Assembly (NCBI GenBank): GCA_027924645.1
Contig: BSBN01000047.1
Coordinates: 186,001 to 250,000 of the forward strand
Length of the DNA stretch: 64,000 bases
Direction: 5' to 3'
From: Cunninghamia lanceolata
Taxonomy: Eukaryota > Streptophyta > Pinopsida > Cupressales > Cupressaceae
The first letter of the stretch is position 1. Each line of letters opens with the position of its first letter. This document shows positions 33,301-45,300 of this stretch, piece by piece. Below the pieces are notes generated by a model. The model did no database searches, had not been told where the DNA came from, and saw only the letters and a list, made by a program, of their open reading frames with translations. The translations under genes and the position numbers were made by a program.

Positions 33301-36300
33301 AACACCAAGGTTACCATGTCTTGATTATCTACGTGCTTCTCAATAGCAGCCAATTGATCACTCAGATCCTTCGATCACAACAAATATTCTAAGTTGCCGA
33401 TCCTGGTATGGGTTTGGATATTGTTGATTAAAAATAAGCTCCATCTAATGGAGGACTATATAATATTGTAAAGATTATGACGGTATGACCAACTATTAAA
33501 GCTATATCTAATTTATTCAAACCAAAAACCAATGTTACACTCTATACAAACTATATGTCCTAACAATAAAACACTTGATAAAAAGAATATGGTCATTAAT
33601 AGCAATTAATAGCACAAACCAATTTTGCGTATATCCTATAAGCATTGCAGTCCATGAAACCATGTTCTTTTGATGTATTTTGTCAAATAGTTCACTTGCC
33701 CTATGTATGCTTCCACTATTCCACATTTTGCATACATATGTACCAAGGCATTTGCAGCTACTATGTCAGACAAAAATCCTCTTTCCATTCTGATTTGATA
33801 GATTTCCACACCCTATTTTAAAGCTCTCATTTTTCCACAGGCTTGGAGGATGCTAGAAAATGTTATGGAGATTTGATATATACCTCCCAATTACTTTATT
33901 AAACTATAAGAACAAGATTATCCAAAACAATTAGATGATATCTCTTTTACATTCCAACTTCATACTTATCAAAAAATCTTATTTTCATTATTTTGGAATG
34001 CCAAAGCACTAAAATGTCCATTTAAAAACTTTATTTCACTTTTAGTCATACTTGGATAAATTTAACTTTTAAGGAAAAATAGACCCATTTAGGTTTTTTG
34101 AAAGTTAAAAAAAGGTTAAAAAATGTTTAAAATAGTTGATTTTGACACCATTTTGAGCACCCTCTCTTGGGTTCTGCCCAGGCACCCTGGGCGAACCCTC
34201 GACGTCCCGTATCCATACCCAGACCTAACCCATACGGGCACAACGGGCATATGAGAAGAACCTGGTAACTTAGCAAATATTTGAAGATTGACAAATAGTT
34301 ACCAAGAGACACGAGGATACAAGTACTACTTTGGGGATGGGGATGTCAATCAAAATAGGTCATGTGAGGAAATGAATAAGGAGACAACTATATTATTTAT
34401 AAATGTAGTCATCAAAAGTTGTAGGTATTGAGATGGGGATGGGGATGAGGATGCGGTCCATGTTCTTATAATGGAGTTTCCTTATAACTATGAGATTGAC
34501 CATCCTACAATTGAGTAGAAAACAACAATTTTTTCAAATACAATGGTTGTCTGCCTTCCATAGCTTGATACTTAGTTGTGAGATTTTCCACAATACTAAC
34601 ATTTAAGTGACATTCCTTACTTCTGGTACTAATGGATCAACAATTAACAATTTAGAACTATGTTATTGAATCAGCCAGGCCTTGACATATCTGGGTACGA
34701 TTCATTTTGGAATCGAATTTGGGTACAAAACCCTTGTGGAATCGTCTAGGGCACTTTTTTTTTGAGTGCATATTTGTTTGGAATTGTACATGAGCATACT
34801 TGGGCAATTCTAGCTTGGTCGAGGCATTTGCAAGGTGTTTTTGAGGGTGATTTCAATGGCAATGGAGAGGGTTTGTAGAATGATGTTGGCATCATAGATG
34901 AAGTAGAGGATGGCATTGTTGGCCTTGCAAGTCATGATTGCGAGGTCCTACTCACACACCTTGCACATCCAAACTCCAAAAAATATAAAATTTTGGACTT
35001 GGTTTCATTCTTGCATTGTGTCGCAATAGTTGGAAAACACATTCCCTTTAAATGATTACTGTCCAAGATTTAAAGATGGGTCATCATGCTATTGTGTGGG
35101 GTGACGCAAAATTGTATGTGGTACCCATCTTAGGAATAAAATCTACAGGCATGGTGAAAATCGTTCATGTCAAAGAAACTAATGTTTGAACTCTAAACAA
35201 AACAAAATAGATTTTATTTTTATATTGTCCATGTGGAACAAGAATTCTAGGAAACAAACGACAAATGTTCCAAATTTGTTTTTCAGTGGACCTTCGCATT
35301 TGATGAGGTAAGGAACAAACTTCAAACCTATGGATAGGATTGATGTCAGTTGTATAAGAAATATTGGATGAAATATTTCCCATTCTACTTTTCTACTTGT
35401 TCACATATATTTTAAATTTTAATAGTAAAATCAGCTCTTTATACTTTAATAAGAACTTGTGGATCCATACCTAGGTGAAGTTCAAGATATAGGGTACTCC
35501 ATGAATGAAAGTATGGGCCCATGGGGTTCATGTTGTTTTTTTTTTTTTTAATGTTTCAGGCTGTTTCTCTAGGTGTTACGTAAAAGTATCCACCTCTTAT
35601 TTATTTATTTATTTTGTTATATAATTTGGGCTACGATCTTGACTTTTCTTTATGGTGTCAAATTTGTATGTATTCAATAAGATTTGATTTTTAATAAGTT
35701 TTTTTTTCAACAATTCAACTTCACCAATAAATAGAAGGGCACTTCATGGAACATCTAATTTTACCATATTTGTAAAGGAAATTGTCAATTTTCTAATCTA
35801 AGTATTCCCTTGAACACAAGTCACACCATTCCATGCATGATATATTCTAAACTTAGTTCTTGTTTTTAGGCTGTAAATATGTAGATATTTAAGATTTTAA
35901 TATTTTTTTTGTACAGATGTACCCAAAACGTACTCGACTTCAATTTTTTTTTTTGGGGTCGTACTAGCATACTATACCCATGTACTTGTGCCTATACCTG
36001 ATTTGGATTCGACAACTTAGTTTTGGAAGCATTAATGCCTTTTTATGTTGATTGTTATAGTCTTTTGTATCATGTGCTGGTCTCTGTTCTTTATTTAAAA
36101 TGATTTGGTCAAAATTTCCATACTCATCAATGTTCATAATCCTATGGCTCCATACTCTGTAATTCTTCTTAGCCAATTTTTGTGTCTTGGGTAATTGAAG
36201 ATGTTGTATACCGACCATACTAATCACAGAACTAGACCTTCAATCTGAAAAACTATATTGTTTCAGACCAAACTTTCACCACTATTGACTTCACCTACCC

Positions 36301-39300
36301 AATGTGGACTATCTAGGAAAACTTTATGCAAAAATACCATTCTGTTCGGAAGTTACGAAATTAAAACCCTACTAGGCTTATTTAGGACAAACATTTAATA
36401 AATTCTATAAAGTTTATAAATTCATAAACTTTATAAAATATTATATAAAAAATAATATTTTATTTTGCCCTGAATATAAATAAGTTCAAACAATAGCACA
36501 CTTTATATTAAAAAATAAAAGACTCTATGTTGCCCACAGGCTATGTTGTTTCTCCTAAGTGTATAGGACCTATGCAAAGCAAATCCTTTCTAATGTACTA
36601 ATTAATCATATGAAATGTAGAAATATACAAACTAAACTTCAAATTTGAAATTTAAGCAACTAGTATAATGAGTTGGGAAATTGCACCATAACTTTGAGAA
36701 ATGCAAACATAAATGATTATTAGAAAGAAATGCTAAAATGGGAAGTGTTCACCTAATAAATTGGAAATGGCATTGGGAGGTCCAAAATAGGCTCTGTGGT
36801 GAATCTAGGAGCAATTTAGGCACTTTGTGATAGGCTCCGTGGTGAATCTGGGAGCAATCTCGACACATTTTGATGATAGGGGCACAACAACACTATAGGT
36901 TGGGCGCTAGGGCCCTCTTAGGGCACTAGGGTCCTTGACAGTTGGAGCTTTGCAACATTTTGGGTGTCTTTGTGATTGTTTGTTGGTCTTTGTTTCTCCC
37001 ATGGGATGGCTCTACCACTCTAGAATCTCCTAGAGTCTAAGTTGAAGCAAGGGGGCAAGAAAATTTGGTGGTTATGGCTGGGAGACTACTTTAATCAATC
37101 CCCTATTTGGTTTGTTTCAACCTCCACTAGAGCACTTTTGGAAAGTGGGATGTGTGTATAGACTTGGGTGCTTGGTGTTTATGGTGTGTGCAACAATGGT
37201 GTTCAAAATAACAAAACCTAGAGAGATGAAACTACCACAAGTCGTGTGTGCTTGAGATAAAATGGCTTCACAAAGGGAGAGACATATGGTAGAGGTCATA
37301 TAGGGTATGAGGAGGATCACAAGAGAGGTGTAGACAAATGGAAAAATGAAGGAAAGTTTTAGATTTGAGGTATGAGTTTATAGTAGGGACTCTAGACAAT
37401 GAGAGAAGGAAACTAGGGTTCCATGGATTCCAACAATTGGAGAAGAGAAATGCAAAGCAAAAGGGGATGAAAAGGGAAAGATGATACAAAGGATTCATGA
37501 AAAAGATATGATAAATATGCTCCCCCAAGCTTGTGTGCTTTAGATCTGTAATTTTCTGCTTCATTGGTATCTCCTTCAACTCCCTATGTGTTGAGAGGAG
37601 AGAGAGATCCTAAGTTTTCTATTCTTGCATTAAGCTAACATCTAATGTGACATGATAAGTGATTGGAAGAAAGGGTAGGCTTTAATTATTAATATGAACC
37701 CTTACCAAGCTTTTAGATGAATGATTGTTAGACCTGACAAGAACTAGGGCACAAAAAATACATAATACAATAATACATAAACGTCATAACCACTTTTCAG
37801 AAGATTTGGAGCACCACATATGCGTAACTTGAACCTTTTTCTAGGTTGATAAGATTACACAGTTTCATTGACTTCACTTGCATCGGCTTTTCAAAAGTTT
37901 GCACCAACAAAAGAATCTATTTAGAGATACACTGGACCCAAAATAACTTATGGTGAGTACCTCATGAAGATCCTTCAATCCATTATCACTGCACTTGATT
38001 GGGAAGACTCATCTACATGCTTGACCGACTACACAATTCATGTGGCATAGAGCTTTGCGCCACCTTGTAGCCGATGCAGATCATTCCTAAGGCTTGAGAC
38101 TACTATATAAACACCACTCACAATCATTTGAAGACAATTCAGTTCGAACTGGGAGTTAGAGGATTGAGACGTTGTAAAGAGGATAATTGTTTGAAGCTCA
38201 ACAAATAGAATTGTATTGTAATATCATTTGAGAGCTATAATTTCATGTTTCTATAATCAAATGGCTATGACCTAGCATGTTGGAAGCTCGTTGCGGTACA
38301 TTGTAATCATTTAGGACTGAGAAATCAATAAATTTTGTGTTGTTCCATTGAGTTTCTATTGTGAATGTAAGTTGTTTTTTTTTGTTGCATGGCTGGACAA
38401 TCCTTCATTGGGTCCTCTATCCATGACTGCATCACGTGGTATTAGAGCATAAGCTTGAAATCTTGAGGAGAGCAAATTGTTATCCTGAAAGTTCTGCTTG
38501 TGAATAGATTGCTGAATTGAGGCAATCTACAAGAAGCTTGTTAATAGATCACCAATTGAGAGGCAATTGCAAGGAATGATTGTATACAGATCATCGACCT
38601 AAGGTAGTTCGCACCAGATCTAAGGGAGAGATGCCACCACGAAGAGTTCAAGGTGTTGCTAACATTGTTGGAAGAATGGAAGAAATATTTGAAATGACGA
38701 AGGTGATGAAAGTCTGACTGGATGCTGTGGAAGAGGATAGGAATAGAGGTTTAAACCCTAGGAATGATGATGAGAGATGAGGATGAGAATGTAAGAGAAG
38801 ATGCGCAAGCTGTTGAGCAAGATCTAGAAAACCTAGAAGAGGAAGAACCATATTAGGTGAAAATGCTAAAGGATGTTTCCAAAATTGGTAGGAGACCTAG
38901 AATTGAGATTTCTAATTATTTTGGTGATTTGAACCTTGAAGAATTGATTGATTTGATAAACAATTTGGATGAATATTTTGAATATGAGGAAATTGTAGAT
39001 CCTGAAAGGGTTAGATTTGCAAAAACTAAATTAAAAGGACATGCTATTGTTTGGTGGAAAGAAGTATAGCTAGAAAGAAATAGGAGTGGAAAAGAAAAGA
39101 TAACAAAATGGGATAGGATGGTTGTGAAATTGAAGAGACAATTTATATTTGTTGATTATGAATTGGAATTATTGAAAAGGTTGCAAAATTTCAGACAAAA
39201 GGATAGGACTACAAAGGAATATACTGAAGAATTTTACAAGAAGATTATTAGGACTGGGCATAGTGAAGCAAGAAAAGAGAAGGTTGCAAGATACATCAAT

Positions 39301-42300
39301 GGATTGAGAGAAAGCATTCAAGAGGAACTAAGTTTGGTTAGGTTAACAACCATAGAGGAAGTGTACCAATTTGCTTCCTTAGGAACAAGTTTTAAGTGCC
39401 GAGGAGGACGGCACCAAGCATTTGAATGTTATCAAGGTCAAGAGAAGAGAGTAGAAGGTAGCACAAGAACTACATTTGTAGATGAAGAACCAAGGACATC
39501 ATATAGCTCAAAACTGGTACAGAGAAAGAACTTGTTCAGAACTAGATGCAAGGCAGGAGGTAAGTGTTGTAAAATTGTTATTGGTAATGGTAGTACATAT
39601 AACTTAGTATCTGAAGAGATGGTTGATAAATTGAATTTGAAGAGGTTGAAACACCCAAATCCAGATAAGATTGCTTGGCTACAAAAGGAACATAAGGTGA
39701 CAGTCAATGAACAACGTTTGGTGAAATTCAAAATAGGGACATATCATGATGAAGTCTTGTGTGATATAATGTCGATAGATGTATGTCATATACTATTGGG
39801 ACAACCAATGGCAATTTGATAGGAGTGCTGTACATGATGGGATAACAAATACTTACACTGTAATAAAGGATGACAAGAGACAGATTAATGCTGTTGAAAG
39901 ACAGAGAAGGTCAAGTTTGTAGTAATGCTAGAATATGTTTGGTGGATTGGAGAAGATTCTTGGATGGTCTAAGACATGAGAATGTATGTTTTGCATTGAT
40001 TCCTAAGATATGTAGCACTGCAAGTGCAAAGAATACCACTTCATGTGATGAGGAGACATTGTAGGAGGAAATATTAAAATTGCTGGCAGAGTTTAAAGAC
40101 ATCATATCGGCTGATATGCCAAAGGGATTGCCACTAGTAAGTAGTATCAATCGTCATATGGATCTGATTTCAAGATCCAGTTTGCCAAATAAAGCACTGC
40201 ATAGGATGACACCAACAAAAAATGAAGAATTGAATAGGCAAGTGCAAGAGTTGTTGAGAAAAGGGTTCATCAAAGAAAGTTTGAGCCCATGTGTGATACC
40301 TGTAGTACTAGCACCCAAGAAGGATAATGAATGGAGGATGTGTATTGATTCCAGAGCAATCAATAAGATCATTGTAAGGTATAGATTCCCATTGTCAAGG
40401 ATGGATGACATAATGGACTATTTGAGTAGAGCAAGGTACTTTACAAAGATTGATTTGAAACACGATTACCATCAGATTAGGATAAGGGAAGGAGATGAGT
40501 GGAAGACAACATTTAAGATTAATGAGGGATTGTATGAGTGGTTGGTTATGTCTTTTGGATTGACTAATGCACCAAGTACATTTATGAGAATGGGGAATGA
40601 GGTAGTGAAGAAAATTTTGAGTAAGTTTGTAATTGTTTACTTGGATGATATTTTTCTATGTTATCGGAAACGTCACGTTTCACCCTTGGAATGAGACTAG
40701 ATGGGAGCATTCAGGAGCGGGCACGAGAGTGCACACAAGGCTTAGGCGGGCTTATTTCCGTGAAATAACACATTTTTTCACTTAAAAAAAGCATTTTAAA
40801 ATCCTAAAAATCTTAAAATGTGAATAACAAACCTAAAAGTGACAAATAACATTCATTTCACAATCTCAAGCCACAAAAACAACCAATATCATTCCCTTTT
40901 GTCATTTGTGAAGCTAGCTGTTTTTTTTGAAAGGTGAAGGATTGCAAGGTACCAAAGACATTTCATAGGAGCTACGGGAAGGAACTAGCTTGCACAAATA
41001 AGATTTATTGATCAAAGGTAAGTATTTTGTGAAATTATTTCATGTTTTTGAAGGTTTTTTCAAGTTTTTGAGGAATTTTTTCAACTTTTTTGTAAAAAGA
41101 AAATGCAAGATTTTTTAAAAAACATTTTAAATGTTTGTTTTTATTATGTTTATATGTATTGTAAGGGTTAATTTTCATTTAATTTTTTTTTCCTTATAAC
41201 ATCAATCTATTCAAAATAGCTACTAGTTCAAGTTCAATTGCCCCAAAGACAGGTAGACAATTAAAAAATGATCAAGCATCACCTCTATGGAAATATGTTA
41301 CAGTGATTGAACAACTTGCAAGAGGTGGGGCTTGTGTTTGGCATTGTAGTCACTATGGGATCGAGTATAAGAGCTCCTGTAGTCGAGTGAAAGCTCACCT
41401 TTATGCTGTGACTGACCTAGGAATTAGAGTTTGTCAAGGGCCAAACAAGAAGGGGTTGCCAAAAGAACAAACTATGGCATATATTAGAGAGCAAGAAGAA
41501 GCTGATGCTGTGAGTTAGAGCAAAATTAAGATCTCATCCTTTAGCCAAGAAAAGATTAGGGAAGCCACCTACAACATCTCCTTCAATAGTGGCTGCCCCA
41601 CATCCTTTCTTGGAGACACCGTCTACCCAAGAAGAAGATCCCTCTATTTCTTCCTGCAAAAGAGGTCCATTGGATAAGGCATTCCATAATGAGGTGAGGG
41701 ACAATGCAGATGAACACATTGCACATTGCATTTACACCAATGGTCTTTCTTTCAACTTGGTGAGATCACCATATTGGTGGGAAATGGTGACGACAATCAG
41801 TCAAACACCCTTTGGTTACATAGGTCTTGGGTATGAGAAGGTGCGCACCACCTTATTGGCAATTTTTTTTTTGTAGAGACAACTAAAACCATCTAGGGAT
41901 TCATGGGCTGAAACAGGAATAATATCCATTGTTTCTGATGGATGGAAAGATTGTAAAAATCGGCCTTTAATAAATGTCATTGCAGTGTCCCCTAAAGGGG
42001 CAATGTTTCTGAAGATGGTTGATTGTGAGGGGCAAGTGAAGGATGCAAAATTCATTTCCAAAATCCTCATTGAGTCCATAAAAATGGTGGGTGTTGAGAA
42101 TGTTGTCCAAGTCATAACGGACAATGCAAAAAATTGCAGGGCAGCAGGTGCTTTGGTTGAGGAAAGGTATGAGCACATTTTTTGGACATGTACTGTCCAC
42201 TCGTTCAACTTGGTGATGCAAAAGATTGGCACTCAAATAGAGTGGGTGAAATATATGTACCTTGAGGGTGAAGAGATTTAGATGTTCGTGACAAACCATC

Positions 42301-45300
42301 ATATGTCACAAGGCATCTTCAGGACTTTCTCCAATTTGGAAAAATTTAAAGGTAAACTTATGAAATTTCAATATTTATTTAAAATTTAATTTATATGAAA
42401 TTTACTTATTTAAATTTTAATTTGTTATTAAGTTATTAACTTACTTTTTTACACTACATTAGGTTGCTGAGACTCGTTTTGCATTGCACACAATTGTTTT
42501 GAGACGACTTGTGAAGGTGCGAGAGGCATTGAGCGACATGGTCATTAACAACCAATGGATTGTGTTAAGGTAGTCAAATTCACAAAGGGGCCAAAAGGTC
42601 AAATCATTGATCCTGGATGATGATTGGTGGGCTCGTGTGGACTATGTCGAGTTTCACCGAGCCCATCATGAGTATAATCAGGGTCGCTGATATAGATTAA
42701 CTGTGTTTGGGAGAAATCTATGATGGCATGGACTCCATGATAGAAAAAATAAGGGTCATAATAGCAGAGAAGGAGAATGACCTTGAAGAAACATTTTCCC
42801 TAAGGGTGAAAAGAATCATTCTTGACCATTGGAACAAGATGACCACACCCTTGAATCTTCTTGCATATGCATTATCTCCCAAATATCACAGCACGGAAAT
42901 ATTTTCTTTGCCTAGGAGAATGATGCCATATAGAGACAATGAAGTTGCTAGTGGGTACAAAAAAGCATTCCGAAGAATCTTCATAGATTCAAAAGTGGTG
43001 GATTAGGTTAGGATTGAACTTGGTAGGTTCATTACAAGACGAGATCATAGTATTTGCACTTTTCGAGACAAGTACAAGACGAATGCTCATACATGGTGGT
43101 ACGTCCATGGGCAAAGTTATATCATTATGCCATTGCTGGTTCATGTACAGCAGAGTTATCAAACTAGAGAAATGCAAATGGGTATGTGATTATAATTCAT
43201 TTTGATGCATAATACGAACTGGGTCTTGGTTATTTTGCTCATATATGTTATAGGCTAATATGAAAATGCTCAGAAAGTATCAACCTTCAGGTTCTCCCTT
43301 CAACAGTTGATAGAATATGGCATTAAAGACTGCAACCATGCTAATACGTAAGGAAACCACTCAAAAAAGACAGCGGTTCTGCTCTAGGAACCCCCACGTC
43401 CCTCCTACAGCACTGTACGGCCTGGCTGGTACAATATAACAGCAAATAACATAAGTTCTTCTGCCTTTAAACTCTGCTCAAACACCTTAATATGATCTGC
43501 ACCTTTCAACGCCCAGCTGGTAGCAAGAAGTCAGTCAAACTCCATAGCCAAACATCAAACCCTGCTGAAATGGTACGGCCTGGTACAGCTACAATACGAC
43601 CAATATAGGAAGCTTAAAGCATAGCAAAACTTCACCAAAATCCCATCTATAACTTGCAAAATAATCTCCAATGCATCCCCATAATTACCATGACAAATAA
43701 TGAAAGATATGTCAATGAAAAATCTTATGCGACAACCTGCATTCAATCATTATAGCACAAATGCAAACACTGAGTGTATTCGCCTCTTCGAGCACCCGGG
43801 GATGATCTTTCACACATGCGGAATGCTGTTACTAAAGGAAGTTTTCGTTTCCAACAGCCATGATTTTGAATTCCTCCAAAATCCTCAAACTCTTTGCAGA
43901 GCCAAAAAGCCAAAGCAATGAATAATCCAAACATGCCAAATGAATAGCTTTTTTCCTTCTTATATTTCTTCAAGAGGGTCGATTCACTTTTGGAGGGAAA
44001 TATTTAATTAAGTCACTTTTAATAATCCCAAGGTGTGCGCCCAACTCCATGACTTAAGTGACTTTTAAAAATATTTCATTTTTTTGACACTCAGCCAAAA
44101 TAACCCAAAGTCCAATATTAATATAATATTAAAAATTTACGGACTTTAAAACGGAGGCCCAAATGATCTCAGAATCCAGTGATCTATAGACTGTTGGAGA
44201 GATCTCGCCAAGACGCTTCATCTCCAACACTAAAAATCCCGAAATGGACATAAACCCTAATTTGCCAAAAATAGTAAGTCCAAGCCTAAGCAATCAAATC
44301 CACTCCATAAAGTACCAAACTGAAGATCATACCGAAACCATGCCAATACCCACTCAAATACTGACAAACCCATCCAAGTCATCGACAACAGTGGCTCCCT
44401 AACTAGGCTGGTTAGTCTACGGGAACTCAATAATAGACTAACTCTCCATCTATCTACATGGGTTAAAAAGGGGACATTACAGTTGAAACTTGAAAATTAC
44501 AAAGTTTGATGGTTCAAAGTACAAACGAGCTAAGAATCACAACTACAGTCTACAAGTAACAAACATCAAAATGAGAAAATGGGAATGTCGGAAAAAGATA
44601 TGCACGGCTGTTTTTTTCTTTAAGTAACAAGCTCAAAAATCAGTGTCATCATCCATTGGATATCTCGGAAACTCCTGCTTGCTACTGGAACTAATGTAAA
44701 GAACTGTATCCTCATCCTGCAATGTGAGCCCAACCAATCTTGACTGCAAGAATCTTTTCAGTTTTCCTTATTTTTCTTGCTGGCAAAAGTAAATTGTAAC
44801 AATGCAAAAGACAAATGATGAAAACAAAAACATGAATGTGGGCTAGGGTTTAGGGAATGAAATAACATTTTTTTATGTTGGGGGGCCTTGTGGTACCCCA
44901 ATAAAGGATTAGTCTTTGTTTTGGGTTTCAAGTGTTTTTTATTTTTTCAGGCTTAAATTTGATGGCAATGGGGATGTCCTAACATCACAGGGACTCTAGG
45001 CCGTTCCCACAGGGTCACCAAAAAAAGTGGGTGTCCCCCTAAAAAGGAAAAAATTGGGGACGGGGAAAGGATGTTTTGTCCCTGACCCCCATTCCCAAAA
45101 CGTTCCCCATCCCCAAAACAACACAAAAATCCGGGTACTCTGTTTTAACATTTGACAAGTAGACACGAATTGAGGTAGACACAGATTGACATCATGCTCA
45201 AAATTATGTGAACAGTTCCCTGGTGTACTCTGTTTTAACATTTAATCAGCAAGAAAAGTAGGCACAGATTGACATCATTCTCAAAATTATGTCTCGAGTA

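Larger units (their letters stand above)
37726..40660 (+). mobile_element. Ty3/Gypsy element, 5' LTR to mid-RT, truncated
   Basis: A probable 5' LTR (37726-38434) with TATATAAA at 38104, PBS at 38437, gag, protease and part of RT in Gypsy order. RT stops right after the catalytic YLDDI block (about 40656), where unrelated sequence leading into a hAT remnant begins. No integrase, RNase H or 3' LTR is found to the right. Target duplication cannot be tested because the right end is missing. Confidence 0.82.

Noticed and set aside
37268..37579. 103-residue minus-strand frame
   Set aside because: It lies in AT-rich intron sequence next to a Gypsy LTR, is Leu/Ser/Phe-rich without a domain, and looks like a chance frame.
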